A stretch of 64,000 bases of DNA from Bidens hawaiensis (lineage: Eukaryota; Streptophyta; Magnoliopsida; Asterales; Asteraceae). Numbering within the stretch: the stretch's first letter is position 1; every line of letters begins with the position of its first letter. Under the pieces are notes generated by a model that saw only the letters and a program-made list of their open reading frames with translations, was not told the DNA's origin and searched no databases. Of this stretch, positions 1 through 10,762 are shown one piece after another. The stretch is from the NCBI GenBank assembly GCA_021521415.1, contig JAIQDT010014635.1, forward strand, positions 1 to 64,000, read 5' to 3'. A program made the translations under genes and the position numbers.

Positions 1-130
1 AATTGAGATGCGAAGTTTGGGAGAGCTCGTTTATTAAATGAGCCTTAATAACAGCTCGAGCTCAAGCTCAAACTTGTTTAAGCTCGGTGTGATTCGAGTT
101 CGAGCCGATCTCAAGTAGTTCACTACCGAC
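1..130. repeat. GAGCTC-rich dispersed repeat fragment
   Basis: The sequence alternates GAGCTCGAGCTCAAGCTC-like motifs, a pattern common in dispersed non-coding plant repeats. A related stretch lies at 42236-42355. No ends or target duplication are visible because the window cuts it. The class is unknown. Confidence 0.4.
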
Positions 131-1480
131 TCAGCTCGTTCACAAAAAATAAAAATGATGATGTATCAAAAATTGATAAGATTGAGAAACTAAGAAAACC
201 CTATTCAAAGGGTTGTGTAATTAAATACTGACTCACCAAAACTAAGTTTGAATGTGAAGATGGTTGCCGGGAATGACCGGAATGTTGCCGGAAGTGGTGG
301 CCGGAGGGGTAGATGGTGGAGAAATGAAAGGAGACAAAGTAGACACACTTGTAAGCTTTATAGGGTGTGAATTTGGGTGTGGTCTTACAGCCATGCAGAT
401 GACCAAGGGTACTTGTGATGAAGTTTCAATTAATTTATTTGACTATAAAATACATTTAATGATTGCTTATGTCATAAGTGGTGGAATTGAAGGTTTGTTG
501 AAATTTAGAGTTTCTTGAGAATTGTAATTCATAATATTTTTTGGTTTTTTTTTTCTTTTATGAATAAATTATGGAATTATTTCCATAGCATTTCTGACAT
601 GGGATATTGGGGATATTAACCATGGCCGTTGATTTTGACATTCCAGATTTGACTCAACCATAAACATTATTAAAAAAGAAATTCTATTACTATGAGAAAG
701 CTTATTGAGTCATGTTTAAAACCTAAGAGTAAAGACTAACTGCTTGTTTAGGTTATTCTAAAATACAGATAAAAATAGAATTATCCCATACAATATATAT
801 ATATATATTGTAAAGTATTTTATATTTTTATATTTTTAATTGAAAAATCATAATGATATTATATACTATAAATTATAAAGAAAATAGAAAAATATGTTAA
901 TAAAAGTCACCTTTTTGGTGTAATTAGTAAATTCCTTGGTGTAAATACTAGGACTTTTTTTAAAAGCCACTATTTTTAGAGTCTTTGTTTTTTCCTTTTT
1001 TCCTTTTTTTGGTTAACAAAGTTGTTGAAAAGTTATTGCTAAACAGTTGGTTTAAACTAGTTGCTGCTAAAATAGAGTTGTTTCTAAAAATAGTAGGTAC
1101 TTACTAGCTCCTTTCTACTTTGTGTGTTATTTAATTTCTTCGTGCTATTTGCAATAACTAAATTAGTAGGTTTAAAAATATTTGTCAAACAAGTTGTTGA
1201 ATAGTTATTACGAAAATACTCATAAGAATATTCTGGTGGTAATATGTGTCATATCTATAAAATATATGTTGTTACTAGGTTCAAATCCTATAAAATACAG
1301 GTTTATATCATTATAGGAGTAGATTAGGAGATGTTAAAGAAAGCTATTAATTACTATAAAATATTTATTATAATTTTCAGCTTTGGCATTATCTTATTAA
1401 CTGAATGCTATTAATATTATAACAATTAATGTCTTAATTGCAAAGATAAACATTTATATTCTTTTAATTTAGTTAATAGT
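131..1480. other. AT-rich intergenic sequence, no recognised gene
   Basis: An 84-codon open frame at 264-518 (+) starts in a GGTGGCCGG-like stretch, has no recognisable domain and is probably chance. The rest is AT-rich. A 15-bp direct repeat, AATTGCAAAGATAAA, occurs at 1436-1450 and again at 1483-1497, next to the SINE. Confidence 0.5.
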
Positions 1481-1483
1481 ATA

Positions 1484-1820
1484 ATTGCAAAGATAAATTG
1501 GATGTGACTTAATGATAGAGCACTCACTTTACTAGTGAGAGGTAGGGGGTTCAAACCTCACTATCACCAATTTATATGGGAGATATGAGGGATGACCCTG
1601 GCTTGCCAGGGTTTGAGTTCTGATCTCACCCGGTTTTACCGGCTCCTCGCTGTCGTGTCGTTTGGCGGGCGTGGGGGTCGGGTTTTATCCGGGGAATCTC
1701 TCAATTGGTGGACCGCTAGGGGGTTCGTTCGTACGAACTCATGGTCGGCTCGGGCTACCTTTAGCCAATGGGGGCCGCGTACGGAGTACCGGCGTTACTT
1801 AGTTAGTCGTTCCAAAAAAA
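1484..1820 (+). mobile_element. tRNA-derived SINE
   Basis: The head (about 1498-1570) looks like a tRNA. It has an A-box-like TGACTTAATGATAGAGC and, about 35 bp later, a B-box-like GGTTCAAACC, the two parts of an internal Pol III promoter. A GC-rich body and a short A-run (1814-1820) follow. A 9-bp direct repeat AATAGTATA (1475-1483 and 1820-1828) may be the target duplication, but it is short and AT-rich. A 133-codon open frame over the body (1592-1993) is not taken as a gene. Confidence 0.6.
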
Positions 1821-2001
1821 ATAGTATATATCTCAAAATAAATGCGTATTCGTTCCTTTCCTGTTACACTAAAGAATACATCTACGGTTACCACTTGGTA
1901 ATCCTAATCCAAGCCCTCATTTCCTATTACGGGCAAAACTTGTCGACCGAAAGCCACCACGATAAGCTCGATTGGTATTATATTCAAATTTGAGACCTTA
2001 A

Positions 2002-2881
2002 GGGTATGTTTGGTTGGAGGTAATGGAAGAAAGAAGGATGGAATGTGAGAGAGGAATGGTATGGACAAGGGAATGAAATGTATCATTACATTCCTTTGTC
2101 TTGTTTGGTTAACCTATATGAATGAAATGAATTATTATTTATGTTGTTTGGTATCAAAAAAAATTATATGAATGAAATAGAAATAATAAAAACACTCCTA
2201 TCTCATATATATATATTTTTACCATAATAAAAAAAAACTACATTGGTGACGGTGGTGGTAGCTCCGGTGACGATATGGTGGTGGCGATGGTGACGGTGGT
2301 GCTGGTGGTGGCGGTCAAGCGCAGGGGAGATGGTTGCGGTGGGGGTGGGGGGTGGGGGTGGTTAAGCAGTGGTAGCATTGGTAGTGATGGCGATGGTAGG
2401 GTGGCGACAACGGTGGTAGCGGTCAGGTGGTGGTGGTCAGGCAGCGACAATGGTGGGTGGCGGTGATGGCCAAGCAGAAGGGATGACAACGGTTGCGGTG
2501 GTTACTGCAACGATGGTTGCGACAGCGGTGCCGGTGGGAACGCTGATTGTAAGGTGGTGGTGGTGGTGGTGGTGGCGACGGCGGCGGTAGCGCTGGTGGT
2601 AAGGTGGTGGTGGTGGTGGCGACGTGTTGGTAGTGGCAGTCAGGTGGTGGTGGTGATAGTAGTGGCGCTAGTTTTTGTTAAGTGGTGGAGTTGTTGAGAA
2701 CGTATGGTGAAGGAGAAATGAAATGAAAAAAAAGGGGGGGTGGGAAGGAATAGTTTTAATGGAATGAGATTCTATTTGTAATGGATGATTCCATTCTATT
2801 AAGCAACCAAACATCACATTTTCATTCCCACATAACGAATCATTTCATTCCCCCTATTATTTCTACATACCAAACGCTACT
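2002..2881. mobile_element. Non-autonomous TIR element with GGT-rich interior
   Basis: The left end GGGTATGTTTGGTT and the right end AACCAAACGCTACT are imperfect inverted repeats, flanked by TAA on both sides (or by the longer CTTAAG at 1997-2002 and 2880-2885). A TAA/TTA duplication with a GTTTGGT-containing end fits PIF/Harbinger-like MITEs. Both subterminal regions are rich in GGAATG/CATTCC. The centre (2238-2700) is GGT/GGC triplet sequence that produces spurious open frames on both strands. The superfamily is inferred from the ends only. Confidence 0.55.
2238..2700. repeat. GGT/GGC triplet-rich low-complexity tract
   Basis: Strongly strand-biased GGTGGTGGC-type triplets form the payload of the surrounding TIR element. 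A longer unit, (GGT)n-GGCGAC, is repeated around 2551-2620. The open frames here (2238-2489 -, 2275-2466 +) encode only Pro/His/Thr or Val/Gly runs and are not gene-like. Confidence 0.75.
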
Positions 2882-2890
2882 TAAGTATTT

Positions 2891-3105
2891 ATTTCTAGAC
2901 GATGACTTTGAAACAAATAAGATAATTAGTTTTTATTGATATTTGATCTTTTATTTTTTTAAGTAGTAATTTGTCATTTTTGTTCTCGCGTACATTAATT
3001 TCAAGACGTTGATTCTGAAAAGAATAAGATAATTGATTTACGATATTAGTCTTTTATTTTTTTAAATAGTAATTTGTCATTTTGTCTCATTGTATCAATT
3101 ACATA
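2891..3105. repeat. Two-copy tandem repeat, about 107 bp
   Basis: Two diverged tandem units share the order TTTC-AGACG, GATAATT, CTTTTATTTTTTTAA and TAGTAATTTGTCATTTT. GATAATT falls at 2921 and 3028. The second unit runs into the SINE-like tandem that follows. Confidence 0.55.
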
Positions 3106-3760
3106 TAATATTATTTTTTACAGCAAATATTTCTACTCATACTTCACACCGATATTACATGTATTATCTAGGTTTGAACCTGAGACCTTCCTTCTAAGTT
3201 CTAAGAGGCATATGCCTCTGTCAAGTGGGCTAGCCCCACTAATAATAATAATTATGTAATTACTTATTGAACTTTAAATCTTTAATAATTATATTTTGTT
3301 CTCACATTAATCAATAATAAATCTCATTTTTTAAACAATAAATATTTCTACTCCTACTCCACACCAGTATACACGTATACCTAGGTTTGAACCTGAGACC
3401 TTCCTTTTAAGTTTTAAGAGGTATATGCCTATAATAATAATAATATTGTAATTGCTTTATATTGTTATTGAACTTTAAATCTTTAATAATTATATTTTTG
3501 TTCTCACATTAATCAATAATATATCTCATTTTTTTAAACAATAAATATTTCGACTCCTACTCCACACCATATTACACGTATTACCTAGGTTTGAACCTGA
3601 GACCTTCCTTTTAAGTTCTAAGAGGTATATGCCTACTATAATAATAATAATAATAATTATAATAATAATAATAATAATAAAAATAATTGTAATTGCTTTA
3701 TATTGTTATTGAACTTTAAATCTTTAATATTATAAAGGTCTTACAAGAAAACTAATAATA
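3100..3760 (-). repeat. Three tandem copies of a tRNA-derived SINE-like unit
   Basis: The segment CTAGGTTTGAACCTGAGACC recurs at 3168, 3381 and 3585 (periods 213 and 204 bp). On the minus strand it contains GGTTCAAACC, a B-box. In the first, longest copy an A-box-like TAGCCCACTTGACAGAGG lies upstream in the right spacing. Each copy ends with the same body (CTACTC-TACTCCACACC) and has an AT-rich joint with ATA/AAT triplets. Copies 2 and 3 lack the A-box end. SINEs usually insert singly, so this looks like tandem duplication after insertion. Confidence 0.6.
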
Positions 3761-4019
3761 AACATTTTTATTCAAAATATAGTTACTCTAGAGAAAAAAT
3801 CTGTGGTGTTGAAAAAGGCAAAACTTTAACCACCCGAATTTAAAATGAAAAAAATGTGGGTTCAAGTCACACAAACGATTAGATTTTAAAGGAAATTCGT
3901 GGTTTAGAAAAAAAAATGTTTAAAAAACAATATGATTATAGATGTCATCTTCTTGCTTTTTACAAATATAGGCAGCATAATAAATTGGAAATCGAATGAA
4001 ATTAACTTTTTTAACGTAT

Positions 4020-4285
4020 GAAAATATCACATGTAAACCTATTTTCTCGGGGTTATGTTTAAGGTCGACTCCTCGACCGCAATGATACCGCACCTCTTGA
4101 TGCATGGGAACCGGATAGAATCCGTAAACCCTCAGCCTCTGTCGGGTGAAATTGGGATTAAAGTCCTAATTCGTCCATTCACCTAGATATCCTTCAAGCT
4201 GGCTCATGTGAGAATCGCACATGCGTCTTACAATGGGAGAGCATGCCTCTTATCAATAAACCAACTTCTCAAGACTTTAATTTTA
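4020..4285 (-). mobile_element. SINE-like element, minus strand
   Basis: Read on the minus strand, the head (about 4275-4205) shows A-box-like AGTTGGTTTATTGATAAGAG and B-box-like GTGCGATTCTCAC, followed by a GC-richer 170-bp body. The family differs from the SINE at 1484. The ends are not sharply defined. A 61-codon frame over it is not considered coding. Confidence 0.45.
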
Positions 4286-4757
4286 TTATTGTTTTAAGTT
4301 GTTATTAGGTTTATTCTCCAGAAGATGTATAAGTAATATGTACATTTAATATACATGCAGTAAATAGTTGTTGTGTTATTTGTAATATGTTCTTAATAAA
4401 TGTATATAGCTATTAAATCTTTTTGTATTTGTTGCTTTAACTATAGTTTTTTTTAAATGACAACTTAATTGAAATAAAAACATGCAGCATCATCAGCAAT
4501 AGCTTAAACATCATACAAACAAGGTAAAAAAAATACATACATGGTATATCCTTGACTCGAGTCCATGCCATGATGTAGTCCAACCATTTGCTGTATTTTT
4601 AACGAATTGGATTCTATTTGCATTTTATTCCTTATTTCTATTGGCTGTTGAACTATATCTGCCGTATGAATTAAGACTAGCGGGTAACCTTCGCTTAACT
4701 TGTGGCAGGTTAAGACTTATATCTAACCCAACGACTAACCCGATTTGCCTTAAAAAC

Positions 4758-4789
<32 letters not shown>

Positions 4790-6200
4790 TAAATAATAAT
4801 GATTATTAGTGGTTATCTTTAATAACATAGTAAATTAAATATGCATTATTAAATAATGTATATTGGTTATTAATGATTTCAAAAACAATTTTACGCTTTA
4901 AAAGTTATTATTACTTAACACGAATGTATCAAATACTAAGCAACATTAATAGAACTTGTAAAACTGTTAAAATCAAAACATTATTGACATGACTTCTAAA
5001 ATGTATTATATTATAGAAACAAGATCAAATACATTTATTCTTAACATGAAAACAGTGAGAACTAATTGCTGTTATTATTATGTTTATTTTTATAAATGTT
5101 TGTCGTTATTTTTTGTTCGTATTTGCTAATTTTCGATTATGAGACGTTATAAGTATTTGCTTATTTACATTTTGTTGTTATTATTAGATTTTTTTCCTTT
5201 GCTGATATAGGTATTTGTCGTTATTATTTGTTCTTGATTTTGATTCTTTTGTTGTAATTTTTAGATTTTTTCTTTGTTATTATAAATAATTCTTTATATA
5301 GATTGCTATTATAGTTGGTATTGTTTCTTACGTTCTCATTTTTTATAAATAGTATGATTTCCTACGTTCTCATATTAAGACTAAAATGCACATGAACCTT
5401 CCTCATTATATTATATAAGTATATAGATATAGATATATTACCTTTACGTTCAGCATGAGAAGTCTAATGTTATGACATGGAGAAAATAGGTTTCTTGTTA
5501 GTGTTGATCTTTTATTTTATTAACTTTTGATTATAAGCCTAAAAATAACGTAAAAGTATGCTTAATTCACTTAATAACATATAGATGACTTGGATATTCT
5601 CTAATTTTCTTATTTCCTCTGATTTTGTCATGTATTATACTTTGCTGTTTGGTCGATATTTAGGCACATCAGTTAAGCAGTCTGTCAATCATTTCTCTTT
5701 TACTTTATGTTAACAAAGTATTAAGCATGTTTGATTATTGTGTTGAAAAGTACTAGTAACAAAGAACATAATGTATGCTTTCAAACCGCTAATTCGGTTC
5801 ACATGTTTAGGTGTGCTTTATAGACAAAAATTATAACGTTCACGTTATAGTTAACAACCAACCCGATCATTATTTTTAAATTATCCTGTAAGTTATTAAG
5901 TTGGCCAGATAAAGATTTATTTTAATAAATATAATCAATACATGTATAATGTGGACATAACAAAAGACATGCATAGACATTGTGGAAATATCTACTATAT
6001 TATGATATATATTTTATCTTTTATTATTTTGATGTAGAGAGAGAGAAAATATCTAGTACGTTATGATGAAAAAATATTGTGAGAATCAAAGACACAGGAA
6101 GAATGGTAGCAAGTGGGGTACTTCGATAGGGCAGGTCGGAAGTAACATAATGAGTGGTCTATAGAATTGCAATCAAATGAAAATAATAATAAGGACATAT
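4286..6200. other. AT-rich intergenic sequence
   Basis: No gene, RNA or bounded transposon was recognised. It contains one TTA microsatellite (4758-4789) and many homopolymer A/T runs. The short frame at 4625-4828 owes its Asn run to that microsatellite. Confidence 0.5.
4758..4789. repeat. (TTA)n microsatellite
   Basis: About ten uninterrupted TTA units. Confidence 0.9.
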
Positions 6201-6209
6201 AAATAATAG

Positions 6210-7784
6210 GGAAGATTCCCAAAATAGTCCCTTTTAGAGAGAGAAGTCTCAAATAGCCATTTTTCTCAAATCTTTTGTAATTTGGACTCTCAAGACGCAT
6301 TAGGAATTGATAAAATAAGACGAGATTTCAAAGAAAGTCAGCTAAAAGACGAGATTTGGGGAAATAATGTCGGTAAAGTCCAAATTATTGTAATCTTGGA
6401 ACAAAAGTCAAATTTTTCAAAAAGTTTTTTACTCAAAAAACCGTCTCTTAAGACTGTATTATTATGTTTCCTACCTTTCACGTCCATATTCTTAAATTAT
6501 TGGAAAAAGATTTGAAATCTCGTCTTAAGAGACGCATTTCGGATGCATTTGTTCTTAACAGACGAGATTTCTTAGTTTCCTACCTTTCACGTCCAAATTC
6601 TATAATTTCTTGGAAAAGAGATTTGAAATCTCGTCTTGAGATACGCGTTTTGGATGCATCTGTTCTTAACAGACGAGATTTCTTAGTTTCCAACCTTTCA
6701 CGTCCAAATTCTATAATTTAATATGGATTTTATTAACATTTCTTCATCAATCTTCTTCATCGGGTTATCTTGTAGCCGGCCAAATGACGAGGTTTAAGCG
6801 GGGAGATCATATGGAAGTAAAGGATTTGGGATCAAAATGAACAACATATTCCATTTGCTAATATCCTTCCCGTCTTGGTTGGTGCTATCAAAAGAACAAC
6901 ATATTCATTTTCGCTAAATTTGCTAATAATCCTTCCAGTCCACAACCGTCATTAGCATAGACATCCACCGTCTCACCCAAACGAAAGCTGCTCACCTCAA
7001 CAAATGCAGGTTTTGGCCTAACTTTTCGACCTTCACAAACTATTGTAGAGGCCCGGACAGATCATTTTCGAGCAAGGTACGGAACTGCACAATATACTCA
7101 TTACGGAATGTTGAGATTAAGTTGCCGTCATAGTAGGAACCAATGAACCCGGATCCCAAATCCTTTACTTCCACATGATATCCCGATAAACCTCGTCATT
7201 TGGCCGGCTACAAGATAACCCGATGAAGAAGATTGATGAAGAAATGTATTGATTGATAAAGAACGAAAATCCATATTAAATATAGAATTTGGACGTGAAA
7301 GGTAGGAAACTAAGAAATCTCGTCTGTTAGAACAGAAGCATCCAAACGCGTCTCTCAAGACGAGATTTCAAAATCTCTTTTCCAAGAAATTATAGAATTT
7401 GGACGTAAAAGGTAGGAAACAAGAAACTCGTCTGTTAAGAACAAATGCATCCGAAATGCGTCTCTCAAGACGAGATTTCAAAATTTCTTTTCCAATAATT
7501 AAGAATATGGACGTGAAAGGTAGGAAACAAATATACAGTCTTGGAGACGGTTTTTGAGTATAAAGTTTTTGAAAAATTTGAACTTTTGTTCCAAGATTAC
7601 AAATAATTTGGACTTTACTAACATTATTTCCCCAAATCTCGTCTTTTACCTGATTTTCTCTTGTATCTCGTCTTTGTTTTATCAATTCCCAATGCGTCTT
7701 GAGAGTCCAAATTCAAATTAATTGGAGGAAAAAAGGGCTATTTGGGACTTCTCTCTCTAAAAGGGATATTTTGGGAATTTTCCC
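6210..7784. mobile_element. Foldback Mutator-like element (Pack-MULE)
   Basis: A perfect 9-bp direct repeat TAAATAATA flanks the element (6201-6209 and 7785-7793), the target size of Mutator-like elements. The ends GGGAAGATTCCCAAAATAG and, on the other strand, GGGAAAATTCCCAAAATAT begin inverted arms of about 630 bp (6210-6840 and 7150-7784). Each arm has internal tandem units of about 130 bp (CTCGTCTTAAGAGACGCATT...TTTCACGTCCAAATTC), themselves partly palindromic (GACGAGATTTCAAAATCTC). The 300-bp centre carries an Agenet-domain fragment. There is no transposase, so the element is non-autonomous. Several short frames over the arms are not genes. Confidence 0.85.
6895..7192 (-). pseudogene. Captured Agenet (Tudor-like) domain gene fragment
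   Basis: Read on the minus strand from 7192, the sequence encodes VEVKDLGSGFIGSYYDGN, then YIVQFRTLLENDLSGPL. After a stop (TAG) and a shift of frame come KVRPKPAFVEVSSFRLGETV and DVYANDG. This matches the known layout of plant Agenet domains: VEV..-GF-G-(W/Y)Y-G, a middle Y-VQ/EY-TL---D-S-PL, VRP-PP, and a second repeat starting F--G--VD---NDGWW. Agenet domains read histone tails or DNA-associated partners in plants. The fragment is broken by at least one stop and one frameshift. It lies wholly within the MULE, so capture by the transposon is the simplest account. Part of its 5' side is repeated in the left arm (about 6785-6836). Confidence 0.7.
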
Positions 7785-7814
7785 TAAATAATAACTATCA
7801 TGTAATTATAAATA

Positions 7815-8307
7815 GGAAAATTGGTTTAATTGGTCCCACTATTTCATTTTGTCGGCGCCGGTCCCAACTTTCATTTGGCTGGCAACGGTCCCAACTTTCA
7901 CATACGTTTCTTCTGATGTGTTTGTTTTGCTGATGTGTCCATCTGAGTTATCAAAAAAACGTTACGTGGCAGCCATCTGAGTTGTCAAAGACCGGAGAAT
8001 CAAAAACCCCTACCGGACTCTGACCTTCCACCCATTGCCGCCATCAAACTCAAACTGAGTTGTCGGAGTCCGGTTTCTGATTCTCCAGTCTTTGACAACT
8101 CAGATGGCTGCCACGGTGGCTGCCACGTAACGTTTTTTGACACTCAGATGGACACATCAGCAAAAACGTAACGGAGTTAGTACTCCGTTAATCGCGGACT
8201 GGTGGAAGAAACGTATGTGAAAGTTGAGACCGTTGCATACCAAAATGAAAGTTGGGACCAACGCCGACAAAAATGAATTAACTGGGACCAATAAAAACCA
8301 ATTTTCC
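7815..8307. mobile_element. Long-TIR MULE-type MITE, short copy
   Basis: Flanked by perfect 9-bp repeats TTATAAATA (7806-7814 and 8308-8316). The left arm begins GGAAAATTGGTTT and the right arm ends AAACCAATTTTCC. The arms stay complementary for about 240 bp, including GACACATCAGCAAAA and AAAGTTGGGACC, so nearly the whole element folds back. It starts only 21 bp after the target repeat of the previous MULE. The same family recurs at 10763-11740. Confidence 0.85.
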
Positions 8308-8326
8308 TTATAAATATAAATGCTTA

Positions 8327-8630
8327 GAGTATTCTATTCTATTTCTAAAATATATGAGGTAAATTTGTAAATTAAGGTATGGTTGTACGTGGTTGTGGGT
8401 AGAGCAGAGAGAAAATATTATGCGGAAAGTTAAATTTTAGGTTTCACTGTTCTTACGCCGTATATATTTATAATATTTTCTAAAGTGGTTGTGAGTGAAG
8501 GAGAGATAAATAATATGATAAACGTATAAATGTTTATTATTTAATTAAAAATAGAGATAAATTATAATAATTTAATATAATTATATGATATATATATAGA
8601 TATATGATAGAAAACTGAATGTGAATGCTC
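8327..8630. mobile_element. PIF/Harbinger-like MITE, copy 1
   Basis: TTA target repeats (8324-8326, 8631-8633) flank ends GAGTATTCTATTCT and GAATGTGAATGCTC, which are imperfect inverted repeats. The interior has the TATTTAATTAAA core shared with copies at 10203-10510 and 59564-59842. Confidence 0.65.
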
Positions 8631-8633
8631 TTA

Positions 8634-10199
8634 CATAGTTACTTCATTTGAAGATTTGACATTGAAATGAGAAAAAAGGGGGATAAAAGATATCACATTA
8701 TATAAGAAATAACTTTAGATTTAAATTCTCATGTAGTTTTTAAATTGTGCAGTAATCAATTATGTTTTTATATATGTAAGTTGATTTATTACCATGATTA
8801 TATTTGGGAACATACGGCTGATGTTACAAATCTTATGAATACAACCCATGTTCCTATGAGATATTGTTTGAAAGGCCAACTTAAAATAACACATTTCTTG
8901 TTAGATGTTGTTTGGAGTTTGTCATTGTGTTGCTACCGACAAAGAGATTTATGATAATAATAAATATTATGACCGAAGAGTGCAACTGTGAGTGTTTATC
9001 CTCATATACAAATGTAATTATCTATTTCGATGACATAGAGAAATTTTGGAATTAAATTATTCTTATTGTTATTTTTATCCAAGGCTTTGATTGTATTTAA
9101 TATACTCTAGATTATAAGATATGCATAACCAGATTTTTATTTAAAATACTATCTTGCCTATATGAGTATTTAAAACTATTCGAGTGCATGAGTTATTTTC
9201 CAGAGTTTTCAAAAGTCTAATGAAGTGAGGTTGTTTACTCACATACAATTCTAAGCATTCTTAAATTTAAAGCGAACGCGTCAAGTATTTTACATGTAAA
9301 AATTACAAATTTGACATAAATAGAGTTGTATAAGTTTGCCGTAAAATTATCCATACAAAAAAGTTAAATAATAACAAAGTTAATGATTTGAACCGAATGT
9401 TCTAATCAAATTTATCTTTCATGTCTACAAACTTCGTATTTTCAAACATTGTAACGAAATCGTGACTTCATCCATTTTCTTGTGATTTCTTAGAGAAATA
9501 TGGCATTCAGAGTTATTGTTAAGACACTGAATTTAGAGTTGATAGATTCAACTCAAATCCACAATTAAGTCATGGAAAACTAACTTTGATTGATCACACG
9601 ACGGGTTCCACCACTACACACCTCCACCGTTGATAATAGTTCCACTACTTGGAAATGGAATGAAAGTTTGAGATGAGGAGAAGAAGTGTGATCTTGTCAC
9701 AACGGTAAAGGAAACATAAAAGCAAAGAAATAAACTTTTGTTTAAAGCTGTTTTTGGTGCTAACCATTTGAATGTGACGATGGTGTTTGATTTCTTCTTG
9801 TAGAATCTACACATATTTTAAAATTGTTTTATTTGCTACAGAAAATATGATTTACACATGGGTATAACATTAAATATATAATTATTAAAAATAATGACTT
9901 TTTCTTTTCTTTTAACAGCAAAATTTCCTTATTTACCTTGCACACACAAAAATTTAATTACAATGAATAGTTTATGAAGTTATTGGAACTTATCAACAAT
10001 TTAAATTAATATCTTTATTTCATTTTTTGTTTTATCTTATCACCACCCGTTATGGTTTATCTTTTTCATAAGGTTTATCTTTATTTGGTTTGTTAGTTTA
10101 TAACCCTTCAAATATAATGTATGAAATGGAATAGATGTTTTGAGTTTGATTATTATTAATTTGGAGCATTTAACTTCCATCGAGAATTTTTAAGGATTC
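8634..10199. other. AT-rich intergenic sequence
   Basis: No coding gene or bounded repeat was recognised. Short frames at 8745-8954 (+) and 9614-9814 (-) have no domain or supporting context. Confidence 0.5.
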
Positions 10200-10202
10200 T
10201 TA

Positions 10203-10510
10203 GAGCATTCTCATCTCACTCCCTATCTTCAAACCAAAAATTACACTCAAACTCACTTTATTTTCTCTCTCTATTTTAATTAAATAATACTTTTTATAAT
10301 TTTATCATTACCTTTTCTCTTTCCTTCACTCACAACCACTTTCAAAATATGTTAAAAATTATATGGGATGAACAGTAACTTTTCAAATATACAGAAAAAT
10401 ATCACTACTTTTTCTAAAATATAAAAACTCTCCACTCACAACACCCTGAATCACTCCCTAAATTATAAAAACACCTCTCACATAATATGAGAGGTTGGAT
10501 GAGAATGCTC
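10203..10510. mobile_element. PIF/Harbinger-like MITE, copy 2
   Basis: TTA repeats (10200-10202, 10511-10513) flank a perfect 13-bp inverted repeat GAGCATTCTCATC. At 308 bp it matches copy 1 in length, and both share subterminal TCACTC/GAGTGA motifs and the AT-rich core. Confidence 0.75.
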
Positions 10511-10762
10511 TTAAAGGCTTAAAGCTTTTGGTTAATTAATCGAGTTAGAGTCATAGTTTATCAATAGTATGACTCGTGTATTATAAGAAGAAAGATTATG
10601 TATTAAGGTTTTTTTTTTCTCAATTCTAACAATAGATATTTATTTTTTTAAACACTAAAGAAATTACAACAATTTATCCTCCACACATATCCAACACAAA
10701 GTTCACGTGGTTTTATAAATCTTATTATAACTAATGCATAATCTTAAGCATCAAAATATTTT

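Noticed and set aside
1498..1570. Possible tRNA gene
   Set aside because: A- and B-boxes are present but acceptor and anticodon stems do not pair well, and it continues into a SINE body. The same applies to 16022, 25305, 46585, 48424 and 62755.
1592..1993. 133-codon open frame (+)
   Set aside because: It lies on the GC-rich body of a tRNA-derived SINE and has no protein-like pattern.
2238..2489. Open frames on both strands in the GGT tract
   Set aside because: Low-complexity triplets leave all frames open; composition is Pro/His/Thr or Val/Gly only.
6464..7685. Series of open frames around 6282-6721 and 7128-7685 as genes
   Set aside because: They lie on the inverted arms of the foldback MULE and mirror each other; only the central Agenet fragment has protein similarity.
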